NCBI GenBank assembly: GCA_030631415.1
Contig: DAOVLE010000115.1
Coordinates: 1-15,521 of the forward strand
Source: JAAEQG01 sp023133475
Lineage (GTDB): Bacteria > Planctomycetota > Phycisphaerae > UBA1845
DNA: 15,521 nt
Direction: 5' to 3'
The translations under genes and the position numbers were made by a program. Of the stretch, positions 1-5,912 are shown in pieces. Within the stretch, counting starts at the first letter, position 1; the number at the start of each line of letters is the position of its first letter. A model generated the notes under the pieces. That model was not told where the DNA came from, ran no database searches, and saw only the letters and a list, made by a program, of their open reading frames with translations.

Positions 1-10
1 CGATCCCCAA

Positions 11-75
11 TGTAGCGTCACCCCTTGTGGGTGGCGAAAAACAAGGGTGCGCCGCCCACGAGGGGCGACGCTACA
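11..75. repeat. Imperfect palindromic repeat (hairpin)
   Basis: Two 26-nt arms (11-36 and 50-75) are reverse complements at 23 of 26 positions, around a 13-nt loop. The outer end reads TGTAGCGTC on one side and GACGCTACA on the other. The mismatches are all compatible with G-U pairing if the sequence is transcribed as written. It looks like a dispersed intergenic palindrome; no gene lies within it and no T-run follows it, so it is not an obvious terminator. Confidence 0.75.
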
Positions 76-81
76 GACTAA

Positions 82-158
82 ATCGACAGCCCCTTTAGCC
101 CTGGGGAACACGAATCGCGTCAGGATTCGCGTCCCCCACCGCTAAAGGGGCTGTCGAT
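82..158. repeat. 77-bp inverted repeat with perfect 18-bp arms
   Basis: The arms at 82-99 (ATCGACAGCCCCTTTAGC) and 141-158 are perfect reverse complements. The sequence between them also folds back: 101-116 pairs with 124-139 with about 3 mismatches. The whole segment is therefore one long, nearly continuous hairpin. It shares its right arm with the next repeat (141-270). Confidence 0.8.
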
Positions 159-270
159 AAAGTGGGTTCCGGTGTCCACGAAATGCCTGTCAGGATTGAA
201 ATACATGGTTTCCAGTCCCGAGAAGCCTTTCGTAAGCGACTGGGGCGACTTTATCGACAGCCCCTAAAGC
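141..270. repeat. MITE-like 130-bp element with 23-bp inverted ends
   Basis: The left end (141-163) and right end (248-270) are reverse complements at 21 of 23 positions; both contain the core GGGGCTGTCGATAAAGT or its complement. The inner 84 bp pairs only weakly (for example ACGAAA at 178-183) and has no coding sequence. I see no target-site duplication next to the ends. The size and ends resemble a miniature inverted-repeat element, but it may equally be three copies of one 18-20 nt palindrome arm (82-99, 141-158, 251-270). Confidence 0.55.
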
Positions 271-321
271 AGTGGGCCACCCGCCATGAGCATGTCTCCA
301 GGTCGGCTTCCGTGGCACAGC

Positions 322-350
322 TTGACACAGACGGATACAGATGCTATGCT
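322..350 (+). promoter_or_regulatory. Sigma-70-type promoter ahead of parD remnant
   Basis: A perfect -35 box TTGACA (322-327) is followed after 17 bp by TATGCT (345-350), which matches the -10 consensus at 4 of 6 positions. The ATG of the parD remnant is 19 nt downstream of the -10 box. It is probably the original promoter of a toxin-antitoxin operon and could still be active. Assignment is from sequence pattern only. Confidence 0.55.
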
Positions 351-368
351 ACCTGTATGAGAGCATCC

Positions 369-428
369 ATGAACATTTCGTTGCCGGAATCCATGAAGGC
401 CTGGGTGGACCAGCAGGTCGCCGCCGGC
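369..428 (+). pseudogene. ParD-like antitoxin, first 20 codons only
   Basis: The reading frame from ATG 369 gives MNISLPESMKAWVDQQVAAG, which closely resembles the N-terminus of ParD-family ribbon-helix-helix antitoxins: a short DNA-binding beta strand, then helix 1. Such proteins are normally about 80-95 residues. Here the similarity stops at codon 20, exactly where a dispersed repeat (GGCGGGTGGCC) begins at 429. The frame stays open into the repeat (GGWPGQ) and then has no relation to ParD. No ParE-type toxin is present nearby. An in-frame upstream ATG at 357 is possible but does not fit the family start. A gene remnant is the best reading; the short match makes the family call likely rather than certain. 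Confidence 0.6.
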
Positions 429-472
429 GGCGGGTGGCCTGGGCAAGTGAATGTGTGGCACGGGCAAGGGCC
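429..472 (+). repeat. Dispersed GGCGGGTGGCC repeat, copy A
   Basis: It starts GGCGGGTGGCCTGGGCAAG and continues to GTGGCACGGGCAAGGGCCG. It has the same head and the same TGGCACGG core as copies at 610-661, 2234-2285 and 14022-14074. It abuts the parD remnant directly. This copy is the most diverged of the first three in its middle (GTGAATGT instead of CGG). Confidence 0.7.
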
Positions 473-513
473 GCCATTGGATGACGTTCATTTTGCGATG
501 GCCTTACTTGGCG

Positions 514-585
514 GTCTTTGCCCGTGCTGGGCGTTGGAAGCTCTGTTGGCTGGCGTCGTGGCCCAGGCACACGGACAAAGCCCGC
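514..585. repeat. Imperfect inverted repeat, likely decayed repeat pieces
   Basis: The arm CTTTGCCCGTGCTGGGC (516-532) pairs with 561-580, which reads GCCCAGGCACACGGACAAAG, with one 3-nt bulge and one mismatch. Both arms contain the GGACAAAG/CTTTGCCC type core seen in the dispersed repeat family. With copies A and B on either side, the 429-661 stretch looks like a pile-up of repeat fragments with no coding function. Confidence 0.45.
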
Positions 586-609
586 GGCGAGGCGTTGGTG
601 GTTGTTCCA

Positions 610-661
610 GGCGTATTGGCGCGGGCCTTGTCCGTGCCACCCGTTGCCCTGCCCACCCGCC
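610..661 (-). repeat. Dispersed GGCGGGTGGCC repeat, copy B
   Basis: Read on the minus strand from 661 to 610 it matches copy C (2234-2285) at 51 of 52 positions, through the CGGGTGGCACGGACAAGG core to CGCCAATACGCC. Weaker similarity continues about 12 nt further (598-609 here, 2286-2297 in copy C). Its head abuts the truncated acyltransferase frame, in the same orientation relative to that gene as copies A and C have to theirs. Confidence 0.85.
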
Positions 662-1266
662 GGCGAGGATCGCCACCGTCCCGCCATTCTCCAGTATCTG
701 GGGCAGGCGACTCACCGCCTGAGTGTCAGGGATCATTTCGCAACCGCTACGGGCACGAATGACCCGCCGGTACGCATCACAAAGTCCGGATTGGCGTGCG
801 GCCGGTAGACGACACCGGCACGGATTCCGTTGTAGCCCAGAAAGAGCGGCAACAGGTCGAACGGACCATAATAGCCCGTCACCAAAATGAGCGGATGGCG
901 CTGGCCTTGCGCATCCAACAACATGCCGAGGTAGGGCTCGGGAACGCGGCCACCGTAGCGATTGTACGTGCCGCGGTGAATCAGTCGATCGGCGAGCATC
1001 AGGTCGGCTAGATTCCAGGCCCGATGGACAAAAGCTTGCTCGGCGATGCGGGCGATCTCACCTGCGAGGTGGTTCTCAGCCAAGGCCGCGCCGCACTGCG
1101 CTTCGCTGCGGAGACGGATAGGATCAAAGAGCCGATAAAGCCAACGCGCCAAAACCGCCAGGATCGAATACGCGGCTCGCGGGCCGATCGCCGCCAGGAA
1201 CAACGCGAGTATCCGGCGATAGGCATCCCCGACTCGCACCAATACCCGCGCGAATGCAACTCTCAC
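662..1266 (-). pseudogene. LpxL/HtrB-type lysophospholipid acyltransferase, broken
   Basis: The frame from GTG 1266 (GGGAG Shine-Dalgarno at 1275-1279, 8 nt away) resembles the lipid A / lysophospholipid acyltransferase family: a hydrophobic N-terminal segment, then the acceptor region VTGYYGPFDLL and the following YRPHANP block. Three things mark it as broken. The catalytic His of the family HX4D/E motif appears as Tyr (TGYYGPFD). Near 780-790 the similarity moves by one base to another frame, which continues RSGCEMIPDTQAVSRL and GGTVAIL up to 662. At 661 copy B of the repeat replaces the rest, so about 200 of the usual roughly 300 residues remain. The frame that contains the N-terminal part stops at 733. 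A longer GTG start at 1326 exists but lacks a good ribosome site. The family call is fairly sure; loss of function is inferred. Confidence 0.65.
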
Positions 1267-1477
1267 GCCGCATTCTCCCGTCCCCGGTGTTTCACGACCG
1301 GCTGGCCCTGGGCCATCAATTCCCACGAGCTTCGATGGCCGGTGGAACCGAGCTCAGCCCGGAAGAGCTACGCAACATCTGTGCTGCGCGGCCCGGACGG
1401 GCTTGTGGACGGCCCCCGAGCCGAGACCGGACAGCCCGGTTTGGGAGCCGCCCACAGCAGCATTCACGCACGATCCG

Positions 1478-1597
1478 CTACAGACCGAAACCGCCGAGCA
1501 GATCAGTCGGTATCACCGTCGAATCTCCCAGGAACAGAAACGCAGCGCCGATGGCCGCAGCAGCGGCCGCTATCCAAATCCACAAACCTGAGAACAT
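1478..1597 (-). CDS. Possible 39-residue membrane peptide
   Basis: ATG 1597 is preceded by AAGGAG (1605-1610), 7 nt away, and the frame runs 39 codons to TAG. The product begins MFSGLWIWI, has one strongly hydrophobic segment (residues 5-23, alanine-rich with Trp and Phe at the ends) and a short mildly acidic tail that ends GGFGL. That arrangement fits a small single-pass membrane protein. I recognise no family. It lies between the broken acyltransferase and the lipoprotein gene, all on the minus strand. The good ribosome site and hydrophobic profile support it; the short length means it could be chance. Confidence 0.4.
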   Translation of the reverse strand: MFSGLWIWIAAAAAAIGAAFLFLGDSTVIPTDLLGGFGL

Positions 1598-1635
1598 GAC
1601 AAGTCTCCTTACACTAAACTAACCATTGGAATTAC

Positions 1636-1660
1636 GCTCTCAACGCGAGAGCATTTTTTC
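1636..1660 (+). terminator. Intrinsic terminator-like hairpin
   Basis: The stem GCTCTC (1636-1641) and GAGAGC (1647-1652) encloses a 5-nt loop, followed by A and a run of six T. On the plus strand this has the form of a short rho-independent terminator. No plus-strand gene lies just upstream, so its purpose is unclear; it could block transcripts running toward the lipoprotein gene. On the minus strand there is no T-run. Confidence 0.45.
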
Positions 1661-1735
1661 TGATCTTTGAGAAACACATAACCCTCATCCTTCAATGAAG
1701 GTCTCGAAAGCACAAGATCGCGCGACAGCACGGTG

Positions 1736-1975
1736 CTACAGGAAATCGTCGAGAACACTGGACACCGGCTCGTACCGGCCACAGTCGTTCTCCTCGTACA
1801 GCAGTTGCTCCAACAAGTTGAGATCGTCGAACGCCGACTCCGAAATCGTGTTCTCACCAAAGCAGTCCGAGACCAATCCGCCGACCTGCCCGCTCACGGG
1901 ACAACCCTGAAACACAACTGAACCTATGCCTAACAACATCATTAGGACGGGATTGCGAAGCCGTTTTATATGCAT
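1736..1975 (-). CDS. Small lipoprotein of unknown function
   Basis: The start at ATG 1975 is set by GGGAG about 6 nt upstream and by the signal sequence that follows; a longer frame to 2125 is open but lacks these. The 79-residue product starts MHIKRLRNPVLMMLLGIG, a basic n-region plus hydrophobic core, and reaches a lipobox VFQGC, with Cys25 the probable lipidated residue. The mature part of about 55 residues is acidic (EENDCGRYEP) and ends in VLDDFL. It has no domain I know. Export and lipid anchoring are predicted from the signal; the function is unknown. Similar short acidic lipoproteins are, as I recall, common in planctomycetes. Confidence 0.7.
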   Translation of the reverse strand: MHIKRLRNPVLMMLLGIGSVVFQGCPVSGQVGGLVSDCFGENTISESAFDDLNLLEQLLYEENDCGRYEPVSSVLDDFL

Positions 1976-2096
1976 GATCTTCTCCCTGAACGGTATCGTT
2001 CGCACAGCCAAACAAGCCGCACGCCACGTCTGGCGAAGCTTCTCCGGGCGACTAATCCACGAAAAGCCATTTGACAGCCGCGAATCACCATAGTAG

Positions 2097-2125
2097 AAGA
2101 TGAACGACAATTCGCAACGTGTCAA
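2097..2125 (-). promoter_or_regulatory. Weak promoter candidate for the lipoprotein gene
   Basis: On the minus strand a perfect TTGACA (2125-2120) is followed after 17 bp by CATCTT (2102-2097), only 3 of 6 matches to the -10 consensus. It would give a leader of about 115 nt before ATG 1975. It is the best candidate I see in this gap, but it is weak. Confidence 0.25.
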
Positions 2126-2173
2126 GTGGCTCGGCAGAAAAAAAACAGCCGGTCACGGCGGAGGAGACCGAGA

Positions 2174-2233
2174 ATGCCCGCGAAGCTATCGCGCAGGGAG
2201 CGCGAGCATCAGCGACACCGGCGTGAAGTGCTC
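2174..2233 (+). pseudogene. TetR regulator, first 20 codons only
   Basis: The frame from ATG 2174 reads MPAKLSRREREHQRHRREVL. This matches the first 20 residues of the intact TetR protein at 2399 (MTAKLSRRERERQRHKREIL) at 16 of 20 positions, and the DNA matches at 45 of 60. A GGAGGAG ribosome site precedes the ATG. After codon 20 the frame enters repeat copy C (GGWPGQ). The helix-turn-helix and ligand domain are absent. At 75% DNA identity it descends from a diverged paralogue, not from a recent duplication of the neighbour. Confidence 0.75.
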
Positions 2234-2285
2234 GGCGGGTGGCCAGGGCAACGGGTGGCACGGACAAGGCCCGCGCCAATACGCC
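2234..2285 (+). repeat. Dispersed GGCGGGTGGCC repeat, copy C
   Basis: It begins GGCGGGTGGCCAGGGCAAC and ends CGCCAATACGCC. It differs from copy B at a single position over 52 nt. It abuts the tetR remnant on its left. Twelve bases after its end the -35 box of the operon promoter begins, so the operon control region is directly next to the repeat. Confidence 0.85.
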
Positions 2286-2297
2286 GGGAGGAATCAC

Positions 2298-2326
2298 TTG
2301 ACACCCAAAAGCGATTATTGTAGATT
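2298..2326 (+). promoter_or_regulatory. Sigma-70-type promoter of the tetR-efflux operon
   Basis: TTGACA (2298-2303) matches the -35 consensus perfectly, the spacer is 17 bp, and TAGATT (2321-2326) matches the -10 box at 4 of 6. The expected transcription start is near 2333, about 13 nt ahead of the palindromic operator and 66 nt ahead of the tetR ATG. It is the only strong promoter I find before the cluster. Confidence 0.6.
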
Positions 2327-2345
2327 TTGAACGAACATTCACGAA

Positions 2346-2364
2346 CTGGTAACCGTATTACCAG
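2346..2364. promoter_or_regulatory. Palindromic operator candidate for the TetR protein
   Basis: CTGGTAACCGTATTACCAG consists of perfect 7-bp arms (CTGGTAA / TTACCAG) around a 5-bp centre. It lies just downstream of the predicted transcription start and 34 nt before the tetR start codon. This is the position and form expected for an operator bound by a TetR dimer, so autorepression of the operon is the likely mechanism. A direct repeat ACGAAC (2330-2335, 2341-2346) lies beside it. Binding itself is inferred. Confidence 0.6.
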
Positions 2365-2398
2365 AAGAGAATGCTCCCTCACGAAGGAGGCCCTGGAG

Positions 2399-3028
2399 AT
2401 GACGGCGAAACTGTCTCGGAGAGAACGCGAGCGTCAGCGACACAAGCGTGAGATCCTGGCGGCCGCGCTTAATCTCTTTTCCCACAAGGGGTTCGACAAA
2501 ACCACCATGGCGGAGATCGCCGAGCAGGCCGAGTTCGCCGTGGGGACGCTCTACAAGTTCTTCAAGGACAAGAAGGCTCTCTATCGCAACCTGATCCTCG
2601 AAACGGTGAGCGAGTTCGAGCAGGCATGGACGGCGGCCCTCAAGGGGCCGGGGACCGAAATCGAACGGTTGGGCCGGTACATCGACACAAAAGCCGCCCT
2701 GTTTGTCAAGCACATCCCGACCGCGCGGCTCTACTTCACGCAGACCTCGGGCGCGTTTTTCCAGCCGGTGGCCGGTCTCGATCGGGAGGCCCGGGCGATG
2801 TACGAACAGGTGCTCAAGGCGCTCGAGTCCGTGTTTCGTAGCGGCATCCGCAAGAAGCTGTTTGTGAAGGCTGACCCGAAGATGCTTGCGCTGGGTCTGG
2901 AAGGCTTGAGCAATGCTTTCCTGGCGAGGCTCGTCGAGCAGCCGGAGGACTCAACGCCGGAGGAGGTGGCTGAGCAAGCTAAGCGGTTGTTTTTTGGTCA
3001 AATTTGTGTGGAACCGTATCGGCCATAA
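2399..3028 (+). CDS. TetR/AcrR-family transcriptional regulator
   Basis: The 209-residue protein starts at ATG 2399, set by AAGGAGG (2384-2390) 8 nt upstream; a longer in-frame start at 2327 is less likely. Residues 15-62 form the TetR DNA-binding domain, with the typical run REILAAALNLFSHKGFDKTT, then MAEIAEQAEFAVGTLYKFFKDK (helix-turn-helix and the conserved TLYKFF signature). The remaining roughly 145 residues are helical and variable, as expected for the ligand-binding and dimer domain. The gene is first in a long cluster that ends with a drug-type efflux system, and a palindrome lies in its leader, so a ligand-released repressor of the operon is the best prediction. The ligand cannot be read from the sequence. 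PhaD, a TetR-type regulator linked to phasins in Pseudomonas, is a contextual parallel only. Confidence 0.92.
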   Translation: MTAKLSRRERERQRHKREILAAALNLFSHKGFDKTTMAEIAEQAEFAVGTLYKFFKDKKALYRNLILETVSEFEQAWTAALKGPGTEIERLGRYIDTKAALFVKHIPTARLYFTQTSGAFFQPVAGLDREARAMYEQVLKALESVFRSGIRKKLFVKADPKMLALGLEGLSNAFLARLVEQPEDSTPEEVAEQAKRLFFGQICVEPYRP

Positions 3029-3064
3029 GTGCGAGAAGGGCAAGACCCAACTAAGGAGAACGTC

Positions 3065-4276
3065 ATGAACGAAGAAACGAAAGGCATCTACGACAAGATC
3101 AAGCAGGCCGTATCAGAGGAGATGGCTCAGGGCAAGGCGACGCCGGAACGCATTCGCGCGGTGGTGGCAGAGGGCGTAACCACGGCGATGCGTGAGGGCA
3201 AGATCGGCGCCAGTGAAGCAGCAACGCATGGGCGCGAGGCGCTTAGAGCGGTGACCGATGCGGCCCGCGAAGTCGGGGGCGACGTGTGTCAGGCTTCCGG
3301 CGCGGCGGTAGCCGGCGTGGCCGAGGGTATTCGACAGGCCGGTGCGGAGGCCTATGCGTCGCTCACCTCCAAGGTCGAGGACGCAGCACAAGGCGCAGAG
3401 GAACGTGAGGAGGCGTTGCGTGGCGACCTGCGTGCGGCGCTTGAGGCCGCCCGGAGCGAGGCGGACAGCCTGGGCACCGACGTGCGGCAAGCGGTCGAAG
3501 AGGCTGTGGTGAAGGCCAAGCTGGCCAGCCTCGATGCGTTGCGGCAGACCCAGCAAGCCACACGCCACGCAGTCGGCGAAGCGATCGCCAAAGGAGAGGC
3601 GGTAGAAGAGACGGTCGAGCGGATTACGCAGGAGGCGACTACGCGGGCGTTACAGGAGGGCAGCCTGACTGCCGAACGAGTCCAGCGGGTGACTCAGGAG
3701 GTTGTCGAGGGAGCGATGGAGGCAGCGGAGGCTTCCGGCTCGAAAGTGAAGGAAATCACCGGTGCGGCACTAAAAGGAAGCAAGGCGGCCCTGGACGACG
3801 TTGCCGAGGCAGCGAGCCAGAAGCTGGCCGCGGCCGGGAAGAAGGGTGCCGAGTTCGCCAAGGGCGATCTGCGTCGCACGTATGAGGATTTGGAAGTATT
3901 GGAAGAGTTGTTTCTCGATACACTGTCAGGCCTTGCCGACGGTGCCAGCGGCTTGGCTCGAGAAGCCGTCGAAGACATCAAGGCGTCGGGAGAAGAGGCA
4001 CTGGCAGAAGGTGCCCGGCGCTCCCGCCGAGCGGGCAAGAAGGCGGCACTATCGCTGCGGAGGTCGTCTCGAAAGGCCGCGCGAAGGGCTGGGGAGCTAA
4101 GCCGTGAGACAGCAAGTGCCGCCGCAGAGGAGGTCCGCGAACTGGGATCAGGCCTGCTCGCGATGGCCAAAGGAGCGGCAAGTGGGATGGTGCATGGGGC
4201 CAAGGATGCGTTGCGCGAGAGAGCACAGGCGGATCAGCCAGCAGAGAACAAAGACGAAGATGCACCGGAAGCATAA
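3065..4276 (+). CDS. Alanine-rich helical protein, phasin/PhaF-like in character
   Basis: The 403-residue protein starts at ATG 3065, with AAGGAG 6 nt upstream, 36 nt after tetR. It is almost entirely Ala/Glu/Lys/Arg-rich amphipathic helix with no signal peptide or membrane segment. Two stretches are related: about residues 20-86 (MAQGKATPERIRAVVAEGVT and on) and 172-238 (AIAKGEAVEETVERITQEAT and on), an internal duplication. Next comes a more hydrophobic leucine-rich stretch (YEDLEVLEELFLDTLSGLAD, around residue 275), and then a basic patch near residues 316-347 rich in Arg/Lys (ARRSRRAGKKAALSLRRSSR). The tail is acidic. Helical repeats plus a basic region recall PhaF-type phasins, which bind granules and DNA, and also LEA-like proteins. 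I cannot assign a family with confidence; a surface-binding cytoplasmic protein is the best guess. Confidence 0.85.
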   Translation: MNEETKGIYDKIKQAVSEEMAQGKATPERIRAVVAEGVTTAMREGKIGASEAATHGREALRAVTDAAREVGGDVCQASGAAVAGVAEGIRQAGAEAYASLTSKVEDAAQGAEEREEALRGDLRAALEAARSEADSLGTDVRQAVEEAVVKAKLASLDALRQTQQATRHAVGEAIAKGEAVEETVERITQEATTRALQEGSLTAERVQRVTQEVVEGAMEAAEASGSKVKEITGAALKGSKAALDDVAEAASQKLAAAGKKGAEFAKGDLRRTYEDLEVLEELFLDTLSGLADGASGLAREAVEDIKASGEEALAEGARRSRRAGKKAALSLRRSSRKAARRAGELSRETASAAAEEVRELGSGLLAMAKGAASGMVHGAKDALRERAQADQPAENKDEDAPEA

Positions 4277-4374
4277 GGATACTTGATGTGAATAGGGGCG
4301 GTTCACAACGATGATGTGAGGCGCGCCGGGTCCGTGTGTCGGTCGCTTCCGGCGGCAATCAGAAAGGAACAATC

Positions 4375-5841
4375 ATGAACTTGGAAAACGTATTTCGAAC
4401 GGGTTCTTTTCGGTCACTGATCTCCGCCGTGCTGACCAACAAGGCCTTGCGAAACGGCGGCCTGCGGTTTGCCGAGCGTAAGATACAAGACGTTATGGTG
4501 AACGGGAATTCCGACGGTCGCCCGACGCAAGTGCAACAAGATAAGAGCGACTATCTGATCGCGATGCTGCACAGCACCTGCCGCAACCTTGAACGCGGCC
4601 TGATCTCAAAACATGTGCTGGACCGTCTCTTGACCGTGTTTCTGGAGAACGTGATTTGCAGTAACGAAGCTACGGCTCGCGCGAGGGATCAGTTGGGGTT
4701 TGCGCCGCCGTTCTTCGTGACGGTCAGCCCGGGCATGAGATGCAACCTGCGTTGCACGGGGTGCTACGCGTGCAGCAACGCCAGTTCCGCCGCCAAGCTA
4801 GACTGGCACACTGTTGACCGCATCCTCACCGAGAAGGAAGACCTATGGGCCTCCCATTTCACCGTGATCTCCGGTGGGGAACCGTTCATGTGGGAAGACG
4901 ACGGTCTGACCCTGCTCGACATGGCGGCGAGGCATAGTTCCAACCTGTTCCTGGTCTACACCAATGGTACGCTGATCAGCAAAGACGTGGCCAAGCGGTT
5001 GGAGGAGTTGGGTAACGTCACGCCGGCAATTTCGGTCGAAGGCCTCGAGGCTGAGACTGACCAGCGTCGCGGGAAAGGTGTGCATCGGCGCATCCTGCAG
5101 GCTTTTGAAAATCTCCGGGAGGTAGGTGTGCCGTTTGGCATCTCGGTGACGGCCACGAAGCACAACTGGGACCTGGTTACCAGCGACCGCTTCGCTGATT
5201 TCTACTTCGACCAGCAGGGTGCCTTGTACAGTTGGATGTTTCAGTATATGCCCATCGGACGCGGGCACACTCTCGACCTGATGGTGTCGCCCGAGCAGCG
5301 TCTTGAGATGCTGGAGAGGACCTGGCGGATGGTCCGGGAGCGCAAGCTGTTCATTGCCGACTTTTGGAACAACGGCACCCTCAGTAACGGCTGCATCGCC
5401 GCCGGTCGCCGCGGAGGATACTTCTACATCAACTGGAACGGCGACGTGACGCCCTGCGTGTTCATTCCCTATGCGGACATGAACATCAACAAGGTGTACC
5501 GCAGCGGCGGAAACCTGAACACGGTCCTGGCCTCGCCCCTCTTCCAGCGCATTCGTCAGTGGCAGGACGCGTACGGTTACGAGCAGCCTGCGGACCAGGT
5601 AGGCAACTGGCTCTGCCCGTGTGCGATTCGTGATCACTTCGGGGAGTTCCTGGAGGCCTGCCAGGCCTGTGAGGCCAGGCCAATCGATTCCGAGGCGCAG
5701 GCGGGCCTGACGGACGCGGACTACCGTCGCGGCATGATTCGATATGGCCAGGACTACGAACGGATTACAGGCCGCATCTGGGACCAACGGTACGTGTCCG
5801 GGCGGATGACTTCCCCAGAATTGGACAAAGCGACAGTCTGA
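4375..5841 (+). CDS. Radical SAM protein with SPASM-like C-terminal cysteines
   Basis: The 488-residue protein starts at ATG 4375 (AAAGGA 6-7 nt upstream); an open extension to 4336 has no ribosome site. The CX3CX2C cluster motif is CNLRCTGC (Cys123, Cys127, Cys130), which binds the 4Fe-4S cluster that cleaves S-adenosylmethionine. ISGGEPF follows as the usual GGE motif. The C-terminal third carries Cys340, Cys361 (GDVTPC), Cys414, Cys416, Cys429 and Cys432, the spacing type of SPASM/twitch domains that hold an auxiliary cluster. About 100 N-terminal residues before the core are helical and unassigned. SPASM enzymes often modify peptides, but no typical precursor peptide is nearby; other substrates are possible. 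It sits 98 nt after the helical protein and 71 nt before the first 146-residue gene. Reaction unknown. Confidence 0.92.
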   Translation: MNLENVFRTGSFRSLISAVLTNKALRNGGLRFAERKIQDVMVNGNSDGRPTQVQQDKSDYLIAMLHSTCRNLERGLISKHVLDRLLTVFLENVICSNEATARARDQLGFAPPFFVTVSPGMRCNLRCTGCYACSNASSAAKLDWHTVDRILTEKEDLWASHFTVISGGEPFMWEDDGLTLLDMAARHSSNLFLVYTNGTLISKDVAKRLEELGNVTPAISVEGLEAETDQRRGKGVHRRILQAFENLREVGVPFGISVTATKHNWDLVTSDRFADFYFDQQGALYSWMFQYMPIGRGHTLDLMVSPEQRLEMLERTWRMVRERKLFIADFWNNGTLSNGCIAAGRRGGYFYINWNGDVTPCVFIPYADMNINKVYRSGGNLNTVLASPLFQRIRQWQDAYGYEQPADQVGNWLCPCAIRDHFGEFLEACQACEARPIDSEAQAGLTDADYRRGMIRYGQDYERITGRIWDQRYVSGRMTSPELDKATV

Positions 5842-5912
5842 CCGGAGCGGTCGAGGATGCCAAGCGCAACAGGGATGGGATTGCCGGACCGGATAGAGCA
5901 AAGGACAAGAAG

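Noticed and set aside
11..75. The first palindrome as a tRNA or riboswitch
   Set aside because: It is a single long stem without cloverleaf features or a downstream gene on either strand close enough to control.
429..661. The cluster of similar short repeats as a CRISPR array
   Set aside because: Copies differ in orientation and spacing, there are no uniform repeat-spacer units and no cas genes.
162..722. A 186-codon plus-strand open frame across the repeat region
   Set aside because: Only codons from 369 to 428 resemble a protein family (ParD). The rest is repeat sequence and the other strand of the acyltransferase remnant; it is not a real gene of this length.
1609..1860. An 83-codon minus-strand open frame overlapping the end of the lipoprotein gene
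   Set aside because: No ribosome site, no signal and no family resemblance; it is out of frame with the better supported lipoprotein.
2327..2398. An upstream in-frame start for the TetR protein
   Set aside because: It would lie on the operator and has no ribosome site, whereas ATG 2399 has AAGGAGG at 8 nt and matches the start of the remnant at 2174.
4843..5901. A 352-codon minus-strand open frame opposite the radical SAM gene
   Set aside because: It has no known motif or ribosome site and lies fully over a gene with clear catalytic residues.
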